DNA from: Terribium retamae
GTDB taxonomy: Bacteria > Pseudomonadota > Alphaproteobacteria > Rhizobiales > Rhizobiaceae
DNA length: 64,000 nucleotides
Reading direction: 5' to 3'
NCBI RefSeq assembly: GCF_022347545.1
Contig: NZ_JAKREW010000026.1
Coordinates: 17,570 to 81,569, forward strand
The first letter of the stretch is position 1. Each line of letters starts with the position of its first letter. The notes under the pieces were generated by a model, which saw only the letters and a program-made list of their open reading frames with translations, searched no databases and was not told the DNA's origin. Of this stretch, positions 25,494 to 34,393 are shown piece after piece. Made by a program: the position numbers and the translations under genes.

Positions 25494-25841
25494 TTTGTTC
25501 TCCTTGGTTTGTGGGCGCTTGCCTATGCGCCGCCAGAACCCTCTTCTCGTGTTGGTTTCACTACTCCTATCTCAATGATGGCGTCTGCGATGTGAGGCGC
25601 TTCACATGCCAAAGGCGTCTCGCCGAAAGTGCCTGCGCGGCGATTGGGCAAACCCATATGTTCTTTAAGATGGAGTGTGGTTACCCACTGCAACAAATGA
25701 CGAGCCTCGCCTTCCGCGCATCATCTGCTCCAACGGCGCACAGCCGAAAGGCGTAGCGCCGCAATCAAGGCGATCAGCGTTATGAAGCCGTTCCGGACAA
25801 CACCTTGGCGACTATGCTTGTCGCGCAACGGAGGGTCCGCC
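25494..25841. other. Divergent regulatory region between the LuxR-type and RTX genes
   Basis: This 348-base stretch has no gene I can support. It holds a near-perfect CRP-like site at 25591-25606 and the GGAGG ribosome site of the RTX gene at its right end. Promoters for both directions should lie here, but I cannot assign -35 and -10 elements with confidence. Confidence 0.6.
25591..25606. promoter_or_regulatory. CRP-like binding site, exact consensus, between LuxR-type and RTX genes
   Basis: TGTGA-GGCGCT-TCACA matches the classical CRP core in all 10 positions, with flanking A and T extending the arms to 6 bp. It lies 98 bases before the LuxR-type start and 236 bases before the RTX start. 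Confidence 0.65.
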
Positions 25842-27269
25842 ATGAGCGCGTCTATTTCGAGCAGAAATCAGCAGCCCTGCGGCAACCAGCAGCCGCAGAC
25901 AGTGCAGGTGCGCACTGTTACAGCGCAGAACGCAATCGGAGTGTCCGCGCAGGTCAGTGCAGATGCATTCGGTCAAGGCACCTTCGCCAACACGCAGGTC
26001 TACCTGACGACGATCGATCGCGGTCTTGCCTCATTCGCCATCGCTGTGGTCGGCGCGGAGGCTGCCGCGCAGGGCTCGGGTGACCAATCGCCGCTTGCCA
26101 TGGCGTCGGCGGTGGTCACCATGGTGGGTGCCGATATTTCGGTCACCAACAACAAAACGGTAACCGGTTCGGACGCCCAGGGCATGAACCAGCAAGCTAC
26201 GACCTCCGCGATTGGGGCCAGTTTTGCTTTTGATACGGGATCGGCGCACCAGGTCGATGGCAGCGCCGTGGAGACGTGTCGCTCGAGCGTCGGGTCGCTG
26301 CAGGGCAATCTGGCTACCTTCAGTGCCGATGTGACTGCGCATGGCGAAAACAGTTTTGTCGATATGCAGGCCGATGCGATCGCCTTGGAAGATCAATATT
26401 CGTCGAGCATCGTCTCCGCGACATCGGCGATCGACGCTGATGTCGTCTATACGGAATATGTCGGCACCAGATGCGACGATACGATCGCGACAGGCGATGG
26501 CGACTCGCTGGTGCGGGGAAATCGCGGCGACGACGCCATCCGTGCCGGCAACGGCGATGATTGGCTTTTCGGTGGCGACGGCGACGACAGGATCAGTGGT
26601 GGTGGCGGCAATGACACCGCTTTCGGTGGCGACGGCCGTGACAATCTAGGGGGCGGCGACGGCGACGATTGGCTGTTTGGCGGCGATGGCAAGGACACGC
26701 TTTCCGGTGACATCGGCAACGACCTGATACTCGGCGGCGACGGCAAGGATATACTCTCGGGCGGCAGTGGTGGCGACCTTCTCGACGGCGGTGGCGGTCA
26801 CGACGACCTATCGGGCGGCGTAGGAAACGACATGTTCAGGCTGGGCTCTTCTTCCGGCGACGGGGATGACCGGATGCAAGGCGGAGCCGGCGCCGACACC
26901 TATCTGATCGCCGGCGCATTCGAAAACGACATCATCACCGATTTCTCGCTCGATGGCGGCGATCGCATTGCCGTCGAAGGTCTCGATACGCTGGTCGGAT
27001 CGAAATCTCTTTCGATGGAGCGTGATCGGGGCGACCGGGATGACCTTGTGGTAACGCTACGCTTGGACGGCGAACGCTCGACGCTGACCCTGGACGAGTT
27101 CTTCGTCAACAATCCTGGGTTCGGCGCGCTGCCGGTGCGCGGCGCTTTTACGCCACAGCAGACGGCTATGGTCATGCACGCCATAGCCGTGGACGCCGAC
27201 GCCGATCCGGCGTTGACGGATGCGCAGCTAACCTTTCAGCTGGGTGATCTGCTGGCTGTTTTTGGCTGA
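25842..27269 (+). CDS. RTX calcium-binding protein 1, secreted, novel N-terminal region
   Basis: 475 residues without a signal peptide. The N-terminal 210 residues are rich in Ala, Ser, Val, Thr and Gln with no family I recognise. From about 225 to 370 there are a dozen or more nonapeptide repeats of the GGxGxDxLx type (FGGDGDDRISGGGGNDT is one pair), which fold into calcium-bound beta rolls outside the cell. The end resembles the C-terminal export region of RTX proteins: NDIITDFSLDGGDRI, then a C-terminal helix. No protease or lipase active site is visible. ATG 25842 has GGAGG 7-11 bases upstream, better than ATG 25782. Likely exported by the ABC/HlyD pair at 30810-34046. Confidence 0.88.
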   Translation: MSASISSRNQQPCGNQQPQTVQVRTVTAQNAIGVSAQVSADAFGQGTFANTQVYLTTIDRGLASFAIAVVGAEAAAQGSGDQSPLAMASAVVTMVGADISVTNNKTVTGSDAQGMNQQATTSAIGASFAFDTGSAHQVDGSAVETCRSSVGSLQGNLATFSADVTAHGENSFVDMQADAIALEDQYSSSIVSATSAIDADVVYTEYVGTRCDDTIATGDGDSLVRGNRGDDAIRAGNGDDWLFGGDGDDRISGGGGNDTAFGGDGRDNLGGGDGDDWLFGGDGKDTLSGDIGNDLILGGDGKDILSGGSGGDLLDGGGGHDDLSGGVGNDMFRLGSSSGDGDDRMQGGAGADTYLIAGAFENDIITDFSLDGGDRIAVEGLDTLVGSKSLSMERDRGDRDDLVVTLRLDGERSTLTLDEFFVNNPGFGALPVRGAFTPQQTAMVMHAIAVDADADPALTDAQLTFQLGDLLAVFG

Positions 27270-27487
27270 ATATTAGACAAAGCAGGTTCTTCGGCGCTCG
27301 TCTTTTCCAAGGCGGGCGCCGGCTTGCATTTCAGTTTGCACAATCATGGAAAATTATATCAAAAGTATTACTCTAGAAGAAAATGAAATTACGTCGCTTG
27401 AATATTTGATGATTGGCGCGATAGGCCCTAGGCTTCAAATGCGCCGGACCTGAGTACCGGACATCATCAAGCGACAAGGAGAGTGAC

Positions 27488-27769
27488 ATGACCTTCTACT
27501 GTGATCCTTCTGACGTGAATCTGGACGCCTCGTACGAGTTCGACTCCGACATCGACGTCAACTTCGACCTCTACTCGGACATCGACAGCAACCTCGACGT
27601 CAACCACGAAATCGACGTCTGCGTCGACATCGACGGCAATGAAGCCACGTTCGCAATCGACGTCCAGGCCTATGGCCACGATACCGCGACCGACCTCAAC
27701 CTCGTCGTTGCGGTTGAAGAAAACGAGTGGTCGAGCATCACGGCGACCGGCTACGCCGCCGCCGACTGA
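27488..27769 (+). CDS. Small Asp-rich protein of unknown function
   Basis: 93 residues with 17 Asp and 6 Glu and no Lys or Arg at all. From residue 18 to 50 Asp alternates with hydrophobic residues (FDSDIDVNFDLYSDIDSNL), a pattern for beta strands carrying acids on one face, probably binding calcium. There is no signal peptide. A strong ribosome site (AAGGAGAG) precedes the ATG at 27488, and a 218-base AT-richer leader and a terminator flank it, so it is very likely a real, well-expressed gene. It sits between two RTX genes and may be a type I secretion substrate or a calcium-binding partner; this is inference. Confidence 0.75.
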   Translation: MTFYCDPSDVNLDASYEFDSDIDVNFDLYSDIDSNLDVNHEIDVCVDIDGNEATFAIDVQAYGHDTATDLNLVVAVEENEWSSITATGYAAAD

Positions 27770-27821
27770 TCAGTCCTCGCAGTCGGCTGTGGCGCATCCT
27801 CCCAACGCTGCAGCCTGACCG

Positions 27822-27851
27822 AAAGGCTCCGCTCCCCTGCGGAGCCTTTTT
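27822..27851 (+). terminator. Rho-independent terminator after the Asp-rich gene
   Basis: AAAGGCTCCGC pairs with GCGGAGCCTTT over 11 bp around a 6-base loop and is followed by further Ts (T5 in all). It separates the Asp-rich gene from the second RTX gene. Confidence 0.9.
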
Positions 27852-28031
27852 CTTATGCGCCGACGAAAGCGCTGTGGAGCCAATTCGGATCATACCAAGG
27901 AAGTCGCGGTCTACGCCTGAAGTGTAACTCCACCTAAGCGTTGTGCCGCCGGCTCCGCTTCACCGCTAAGCTCCACTTGGGTGCCCTCGCAGAATCCTGT
28001 CTGCGCAAAGGGACGACGGAGAGAGGTTCAG

Positions 28032-30785
28032 ATGCGCAAGATATCGATATCCCGTCAGGTCGGTAGCCAGAAGGTCACTGCCGCTGCCAATGAGCCGACG
28101 TCCGCCTCTATCGCCCCGGCGACGACCGCACCGGCAGCGCCGCGCGTCTCGGCAGGGCTGACTGCGTTGGCCGCAGATCCTTTCGTGCTGATCCAGCTCA
28201 CCAATGGCGCGGACAACTTCACTCAGACTGCCGATGGCAGCTTCCGTATCGAAGGGCATGACGGAAACGACGTCATCACGGTCGCCGCTGCCACTCTCGG
28301 CGGCGACTACCTGGATGGTGGTGCTGGCAACGACACGCTGAACGCGGCCGCTACCGACGACGTGCTCGATGGCGGCCTGGGCAATGACATCCTCAACGGC
28401 GGTGCAGGCAACGATCTGCTGCGCGGTGGTGCTGGCGCCGATACGCTGAATGGTGGCGATGGCATCGACACCGCAGACTATTCGGCCTCGGGCTTGAAAG
28501 TCACGGTTGCATTGCCGCTGGACCCGCAACGGACCTCGCGGGGTTCCGGTGGAGATGCCGCGCAGGACACGTTGAGCGGCATCGAAAACATCACTGGATC
28601 GGTCTTCAACGACACGCTGACAGGCAACAAGCTCGACAATCAGCTGATCGGCAATGCCGGCGACGACCTGTTGCGGGGCATGGACGGCAATGATGTTCTG
28701 ATCGGCGACGGAGCGACCGACGCCAACCAGGACGGCATTGCCGACGACCTCGACGCCGACGGCATCCCGGACGGCATCGATGGTCCTGGCGGTGGCAGCG
28801 ACACGTTGGACGGCGGTTTCGGTGATGACCGCCTGTACGGGGGCAGCGGCGACGACACGCTGATCGGCGGCTTCGGCAACGACACGCTCTATGGCGGTTC
28901 GGGCGACGACCTGCTGACAGGCGGCGACGGCACCGATTTCATGGATGGCGGCAGCGGCAACGATGAGCTGATCGGCAGTCTTGGCAATGACGTCATGCAC
29001 GGCGGCGACGGCAATGATTTTCTCACGGCATCGATCGGTAACGATCAGCTGTTCGGCGAAGGCGGCGATGACGATCTGCAAGCTGGAGACGGCAACGATC
29101 TCCTGGAAGGCGGCGACGGCAATGATAGGTTGGTCGCATCGGCCGGTGACGACCAACTCTTCGGTGGCGCGGGCAACGATATACTGCAAGGCGACGCCGG
29201 GGCAGATCTCATGGACGGTGGTGTCGGGTCCGACACCGTGGACTATTCTCAAGGCGGCGCCATCGGCATCAATCTTGCCACCGGTGCCCTCAGCGGCGGC
29301 GCTGGCGGCGATCAGCTGATCAGCATCGAGAATATCGTCGCTTCCGCGCAAAACGACATTCTGGTCGGCGATGCCAATGCCAACACCTTTACCGGCAATG
29401 GCGGCGCGGACACCATGATCGGCCAAGGTGGCGTCGACACGTCCGATTATTCAACATCAGCGGCAGCTGTGACGATCCGCCTCAACACGACGGTTGCCGA
29501 TCCGCTTGCGATCGGAACCGGCGCTGGTGGCGATGCGGAGGGCGATCAGCTGCAGTTGATCGAGCGTATCATCGGCTCGGCCTTCGACGATATCCTGGTC
29601 GGCGGGGAGCTGAATGATATCTTTGTCGGCGGCGCCGGCGCGGACAGCATCGACGGTGGACTGGGTACCAGCGATACCGCCGAATATTCGACATCGTCGG
29701 CCGCAGTATCGATCAATCTCGCGAGCGCTGCGGCTAGCGGTGGTGACGCGGCGGGTGACGTCCTGAGCGCCATCGAAAACCTGATCGGCTCCGCTTTCGA
29801 TGACGTGCTTGTCGGCGACGGCTCGACCAATCGCCTCGATGGCGGCGCCGGCAACGACTTTCTTCGTGGTGGCGCCAATACCGGCAACGAATTCCTGGTT
29901 GGCGGCGAGGGGATCGATACCGCCGACTATTCGACTTCTGCCGCGGCGGTGCGCGCGATCCTCTCGGATAGTGCTACGTCCGGCGTGCTTTCCGTGGGTG
30001 GTGATGCGCAGAACGATGTGCTGGTCGCCGTGGAGAACATCATCGGCTCGTCATTCAACGACGAACTGATTGGAGCGTCGGCTGCAAATCGCCTTGAAGG
30101 CGGCCTCGGGAACGACACTCTTACCGGTGGCGGCGGAGCCGATATTCTCCTCGGAGGAGATGGTGTCGATACCGCTTCCTATTCCGGCTCCACTGCGGGT
30201 GTCCTTGTACAACTCGACAATACCGGCGCAGCTGCCGGCGTCGGCGGTCACGCGCAGGGCGATCAATTGGGCGGCGTCGAAAACCTGACCGGGTCCAGTT
30301 TCGGTGACGTGCTCGTAGGCAATGCACTCAGCAACGTCCTGATCGGTGCCGGCGGTAACGACCGGCTCATCAGCGGCAGCGGCAACGACCAGATGCGCGG
30401 CGGCAGCGGCGCCGATATCCTCTCGATCACCGGCGCCGGAACCAAGACCGTTTTCGGCGATGGCGTCAGCGACGGCGGAGTCGCCGGGCAAGACATCTTC
30501 CGCGTGCTGGGCGGTACCAACAACCTGATCTTCGACTACCTGACTGGCGAGGATGTCTTTATTCGCTCCAATCCGGCTGCTGTCTCTGCGTCTCTGGCGT
30601 CGCTCACGGTCAGCGGCATCGCTTACTGGGTCGCCCGCGTAGCCAGCACGGCTCCCGGCATGGAAAGCTCGACCTTCGTTGTCCTTGGCGAGCGTACAAC
30701 CACGAACCCGGACACGACGATAACCGACGCCTTCACCAATTTCGTTTCGCACGATCTGTTCGTCGATCCTGCGCTTTTGGCCTGA
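28032..30785 (+). CDS. RTX calcium-binding protein 2, large repeat protein
   Basis: 917 residues, no signal peptide and no catalytic domain that I recognise. It is built almost wholly of RTX nonapeptides (GGAGNDTLNA-like) interleaved with five to six copies of a module of about 85 residues: a DYS strand, hydrophobic IxL strands, GGDAxGDxL and a closing IENIIGSxFDDxLxG. A short insertion at about 28701-28800 (DANQDGIADDLDADGIPDG) resembles thrombospondin type 3 calcium loops. The C-terminus is non-repetitive and probably carries the export signal. It should fold on calcium binding outside the cell, perhaps as a surface or matrix protein. The ATG at 28032 has GGAGAGAGG upstream. The ABC transporter gene follows after 24 bases. 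Confidence 0.88.
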   Translation: MRKISISRQVGSQKVTAAANEPTSASIAPATTAPAAPRVSAGLTALAADPFVLIQLTNGADNFTQTADGSFRIEGHDGNDVITVAAATLGGDYLDGGAGNDTLNAAATDDVLDGGLGNDILNGGAGNDLLRGGAGADTLNGGDGIDTADYSASGLKVTVALPLDPQRTSRGSGGDAAQDTLSGIENITGSVFNDTLTGNKLDNQLIGNAGDDLLRGMDGNDVLIGDGATDANQDGIADDLDADGIPDGIDGPGGGSDTLDGGFGDDRLYGGSGDDTLIGGFGNDTLYGGSGDDLLTGGDGTDFMDGGSGNDELIGSLGNDVMHGGDGNDFLTASIGNDQLFGEGGDDDLQAGDGNDLLEGGDGNDRLVASAGDDQLFGGAGNDILQGDAGADLMDGGVGSDTVDYSQGGAIGINLATGALSGGAGGDQLISIENIVASAQNDILVGDANANTFTGNGGADTMIGQGGVDTSDYSTSAAAVTIRLNTTVADPLAIGTGAGGDAEGDQLQLIERIIGSAFDDILVGGELNDIFVGGAGADSIDGGLGTSDTAEYSTSSAAVSINLASAAASGGDAAGDVLSAIENLIGSAFDDVLVGDGSTNRLDGGAGNDFLRGGANTGNEFLVGGEGIDTADYSTSAAAVRAILSDSATSGVLSVGGDAQNDVLVAVENIIGSSFNDELIGASAANRLEGGLGNDTLTGGGGADILLGGDGVDTASYSGSTAGVLVQLDNTGAAAGVGGHAQGDQLGGVENLTGSSFGDVLVGNALSNVLIGAGGNDRLISGSGNDQMRGGSGADILSITGAGTKTVFGDGVSDGGVAGQDIFRVLGGTNNLIFDYLTGEDVFIRSNPAAVSASLASLTVSGIAYWVARVASTAPGMESSTFVVLGERTTTNPDTTITDAFTNFVSHDLFVDPALLA

Positions 30786-30809
30786 GCGATCTCAAAACGG
30801 AGTAATGTC

Positions 30810-32630
30810 ATGGCAGTCGTCGGTTCGCGGGCTCGCAAGGCAAGAAAGACGGAACTCGACGACGCCATGGCGCAGGCGAAGTCCGCGATGATCATCGTTG
30901 CGGTCTTCAGTCTGGCCATCAATCTCCTGATGCTGGCATCGCCCATCTACATGCTCCAGGTCTATGACCGCGTTCTGGTTACCGGTCATCTGGAAACACT
31001 GGTATTGCTCACGGTCATGGCCGGCGCGGCGTTGCTTGTGCTCGGCCTGCTCGACATGTTGCGCAACATCGTCATGGCTCGTACCGCGAACTGGCTCAAC
31101 GATCGCCTGAGCCCGGTCATCATTGCCGGTTGCGTTCGTGCCCGTTTGCTGGGGGATCAGGCCGGCACCCAGCCATTGCGTGACCTTGGACAGGTGCAGT
31201 CTTTCCTGTCGTCGCAAGCGTCTGCCGCGCTGTTCGACCTGCCCTGGACGCCGGTCTTCCTTCTGCTGATCTGGCTGCTGCATCCGGCGCTTGGAATATT
31301 CGCACTTGCCGCCACGATCCTTCTGATCCTGCTTGGTGTGCTCAACGAAATCGTCACGCGGAAGTCGTCCCTGGTGGCGAGCACTTCGCAGATCCAGGCT
31401 CTCCAGAATGCGGACATGACGATCCGCAATGCGGAGGTGGTTCGTGCGATGGGAATGCTTCCAGGTCTGCTGGAACGATTTCGCACCAGCAACGATGCCT
31501 TCCTCGGGGCCTCCGATGTTGCTTCCCAGCGGGGTGCCACCATCGTTGGCATCACCAAATTCGTGCGGCTGTTCGTCCAATCGGCAACACTGGGTCTCGG
31601 TGCCTATCTGCTGCTGCAGGGCGGAGCCACAGGCGGCGTGATGATCGCATCTTCTATCCTTCTCGGTCGTGCCCTGGCGCCCGTCGAGCATCTGATGGCG
31701 ATCTGGCGCAATCTCGGGCAGACGCGCATCGCTTATGGCCGTCTGAGGGAACGTCTGCAGAATGTCAGCGCAGAGCCGTACCGGATCCGCCTTCCTGAGC
31801 CCAAAGGGCGGATCTCGCTGGAAAACGTCTCCTATTTTGCCCAGCCAGGGCGGCCCGCCATCATCGACAACCTGAGCGTTGCGTTCCAGCCCGGCGAAGC
31901 CGTCGCCATCATAGGCCCTTCCGCCAGTGGCAAGAGCACTCTCTGTCGGTTGATCGCCGGTATCGTTCTACCAAGTTCGGGGACGGTTCGCCTCGACGGC
32001 ACGGATGTCCAGCACTGGAACGGCGAGCAGCTTGGCGAGGCGATGGGCTACCTGCCGCAGGATGTCGAACTGTTTTCCGGCAGTGTGCGCGACAACATTT
32101 CGCGCATGGCCAAGGCCGAGGATCAAGCTGTGATCAATGCGGCCATGCTGTCGCATGCCCATGAGATGATCCAGCGCCTGCCACAGGGCTACGAGACACC
32201 CATCGGCGATGCGGGGTCACGCCTGTCGGGTGGGCAGCGCCAGCGTATCGGCCTCGCCAGAGCCGTTTTCGGCCTGCCCAAGATCGTGGTGCTCGATGAA
32301 CCAAACGCAAATCTCGATCAGGCCGGCGAGTCTGCGCTGGCGGCGGCCATCGCCGAACTGAAGTCCTACGGCACGTCTTTGATCATCGTCGGTCATCGGC
32401 CTTCGACGTTGGCGCAGGCCGACAAGGTGCTGTTCCTGCGCGATGGACGCATGCATCTGTTCGGGCCGCGCGACGAAGTCCTCGCCCGGTTGCGTTCGAT
32501 CGCCAGGGAAGGGGAGCGCACCCCGCTGCATGTGGTCAGGGCCTCGGATGAGACGCAGGCCGACGAAGGCCCGGAGGACACATCGCAGAAGATTGCGCCG
32601 CCGGCAGCCCAGATCGAACAGATTGCCTGA
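30810..32630 (+). CDS. Type I secretion system permease/ATPase (PrtD/AprD family)
   Basis: 606 residues. The N-terminal half has about six membrane helices with the YMLQVYDRVL element typical of PrtD-type exporters and no C39 peptidase-like domain. The ATPase half carries Walker A GPSASGKST, signature LSGGQRQRIGLARAV, Walker B IVVLDEPNANLD and the H-loop GHRPS. It energises export of unfolded RTX substrates across both membranes with the HlyD-type adaptor and an outer-membrane channel. GGAG precedes the ATG at 30810. The two RTX proteins upstream are the obvious substrates. Confidence 0.95.
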   Translation: MAVVGSRARKARKTELDDAMAQAKSAMIIVAVFSLAINLLMLASPIYMLQVYDRVLVTGHLETLVLLTVMAGAALLVLGLLDMLRNIVMARTANWLNDRLSPVIIAGCVRARLLGDQAGTQPLRDLGQVQSFLSSQASAALFDLPWTPVFLLLIWLLHPALGIFALAATILLILLGVLNEIVTRKSSLVASTSQIQALQNADMTIRNAEVVRAMGMLPGLLERFRTSNDAFLGASDVASQRGATIVGITKFVRLFVQSATLGLGAYLLLQGGATGGVMIASSILLGRALAPVEHLMAIWRNLGQTRIAYGRLRERLQNVSAEPYRIRLPEPKGRISLENVSYFAQPGRPAIIDNLSVAFQPGEAVAIIGPSASGKSTLCRLIAGIVLPSSGTVRLDGTDVQHWNGEQLGEAMGYLPQDVELFSGSVRDNISRMAKAEDQAVINAAMLSHAHEMIQRLPQGYETPIGDAGSRLSGGQRQRIGLARAVFGLPKIVVLDEPNANLDQAGESALAAAIAELKSYGTSLIIVGHRPSTLAQADKVLFLRDGRMHLFGPRDEVLARLRSIAREGERTPLHVVRASDETQADEGPEDTSQKIAPPAAQIEQIA

Positions 32631-32675
32631 TGGGATGGAGCCGAAATGGGTCAGGTGCTTCAAGGGGAGGAGAAC

Positions 32676-34046
32676 ATGTCCGAAAGCCAGTCCGGCAAGT
32701 CCAAGGCAATCGCCAGGAAATTGCCAGATGTCATCGATGCCAAGGTCGAGCCGATACGTTTGAAGGATGTTGTTCGCGGGCCTGCCCGGTATGGCGTCCT
32801 GCTGGCTTACTTATTCATTGGTGGCGGTATCGTCTGGTCGTCGGTAGCGCCGATGGCCGAAGGAGCCACCGCGAGCGGCATCGTCAGCCCGGATGGAAGC
32901 CGGCGGACCGTGCAGCATCTCGAGGGGGGCATCATCAAGGATCTGAAGGTCCGGGATGGTGACCTGGTGCGCGTCGGCGATCCTTTGGTCACCTTGCAAA
33001 GCACGCAGGCTGCCGCTCTCTATGATCTCTACCTGGAGCAGGCCCGAACCCTGGAGGCGACGCAGGCCCGGCTCAGGGCCGAACAGGAAGGCAAGGACGA
33101 GATCGTATTCCCGGCCGATCTCGTTGCAAGCGCTGACGAGCGTGCCAGGAAAATCATCGCCGGCCAGACGTTGCTGTTCAACCAGCGCCGTTCCTCGCTC
33201 GAAGCGCAGTTGCAGATCCTCGACGTGCGCAAGCGCCAATTCGAGGAGCAGCTGGCGGGCTTGCGGGCACAGGTGATGAGCGTCGATGCTCAGCTTGCGC
33301 TGACCGTGCAGGAGCACAGCGTCAAGAAGAGCCTCGTCGACAAGGCGTTGTTGGCACGCTCAGAGACCCTGAAGCTGGAGCGCTCAAAGGCCGCCTTGGA
33401 CGGGGATCGCGGCAGCTTCATCGGCCAGATCGCGGAGGTCGAGCAGAAGATCGGCGAGCTCGAAACCCAGAGCGTATCGCTGAAGGCGACACAATCGGCC
33501 GACATCGCCGACCAGCTGGAAAAGGCCCGTGCGAGTTACATCGATACGGCAGAGCGGCTCAATGCCAGCAAGGACGTGCTGGATCGCACTGTCATCACCG
33601 CTCCCGTCACCGGCAAGATCGCCAACCTCAAATTCAAGACGTCTGGTGGCGTGATCGGGCCGGGTCAGGCCATCCTCGATATCGTTCCGACCAATGAGCA
33701 ACTGCTGATCGACGCGCGGGTTTCGCCAAGCGACATCGACGTCGTGGCAGCCGGCCTCGAAGCGACCATACATCTGACCGCCTATGCCAGCCGCGGCATG
33801 CCGCGCGTGACGGGAACGGTCAAGTCCGTATCCGCCGACAGGGTGACCGATGAAGCGACCGGCCAGTCCTTTTATCTCGCAAGGGTCGAAGTGCCGCAAA
33901 GCGAGTTGGAGACGCTGGATCAAGGGATTTCCATGACGCCGGGCATGCCGGCCGACGTCTTGATCGTGACTGGAAAGCGAACTGTACTCGCTTATCTGAT
34001 GGAACCGTTCATGGCTGCCTTCCGTCGCGGTCTGCGCGAGGTGTAG
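32676..34046 (+). CDS. HlyD family type I secretion periplasmic adaptor
   Basis: 456 residues. One N-terminal membrane helix (about 40-60) precedes a lipoyl half-motif (VQHLEGGIIKDLKVRDGD), a long coiled-coil hairpin (about 115-290) and the second lipoyl half (VITAPVTGKIANLKF), ending in a beta-barrel and MTPGMPADVLI. This is the PrtE/AprE type membrane fusion protein linking the ABC exporter with an outer-membrane TolC-like protein. No TolC gene is in the window, so it must be supplied from elsewhere. The ATG at 32676 has GGGGAGGAG 4 bases upstream; ATG 32646 is an alternative that would add 10 residues. Confidence 0.95.
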   Translation: MSESQSGKSKAIARKLPDVIDAKVEPIRLKDVVRGPARYGVLLAYLFIGGGIVWSSVAPMAEGATASGIVSPDGSRRTVQHLEGGIIKDLKVRDGDLVRVGDPLVTLQSTQAAALYDLYLEQARTLEATQARLRAEQEGKDEIVFPADLVASADERARKIIAGQTLLFNQRRSSLEAQLQILDVRKRQFEEQLAGLRAQVMSVDAQLALTVQEHSVKKSLVDKALLARSETLKLERSKAALDGDRGSFIGQIAEVEQKIGELETQSVSLKATQSADIADQLEKARASYIDTAERLNASKDVLDRTVITAPVTGKIANLKFKTSGGVIGPGQAILDIVPTNEQLLIDARVSPSDIDVVAAGLEATIHLTAYASRGMPRVTGTVKSVSADRVTDEATGQSFYLARVEVPQSELETLDQGISMTPGMPADVLIVTGKRTVLAYLMEPFMAAFRRGLREV

Positions 34047-34069
34047 GGCCGACTCTGGATCGACAGAAA

Positions 34070-34094
34070 CAGCCGGCACAGCATGTGCCGGCTG
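34070..34094. terminator. Hairpin between the secretion operon and the small basic gene
   Basis: CAGCCGGCACA-GCA-TGTGCCGGCTG is a perfect 11-bp hairpin. A T-containing tract follows on the minus strand (GTTTCTG), so it fits best as terminator of the leftward 41-residue gene, while also able to stop the secretion operon transcript. Confidence 0.6.
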
Positions 34095-34121
34095 GCAAGC
34101 ATTTACTGCTTGGTTCGCAGC

Positions 34122-34247
34122 TCACTTGTCCTTGATGCGGGTCGCCTGCACGGGTGGCGCCTTTATCGCTGGCGCCGCCGCGGGCTTCTTGGCGTCTTTT
34201 TTGGGCTTGCGGGCCTCCTTGCCCGGTTTCATCGAACCTTTGGCCAT
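34122..34247 (-). CDS. Small basic Lys/Ala/Pro-rich protein
   Basis: 41 residues with 11 Lys and 2 Arg and a histone-tail-like Lys-Lys-Pro-Ala-Ala-Ala-Pro stretch. The ATG at 34247 has GGAGG with 8 bases of spacing, and the hairpin at 34070 follows the stop, so translation is plausible. Short proteins of this composition recur in Rhizobiales without known function. Nucleic acid binding is a guess from composition only. Confidence 0.55.
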   Translation of the reverse strand: MAKGSMKPGKEARKPKKDAKKPAAAPAIKAPPVQATRIKDK

Positions 34248-34393
34248 GATTCGTTCCTCCATTCGACGGATCGAGTGAAACAACAGATCGCGCAAAGAGC
34301 AAGGCACAGTCATCCGATGATGATGCCACGCTGAATCAGGCGTTGTCCGGCTCTCCTGCGGCGCTACATTGCAGGAAGATCGGGAGAAATGCC

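Noticed and set aside
27966..29426. 486-codon open frame antisense to RTX protein 2
   Set aside because: It mirrors the repetitive GC-rich coding strand and has a repetitive Ile/Val/Ala composition without any family; the RTX reading is decisive.
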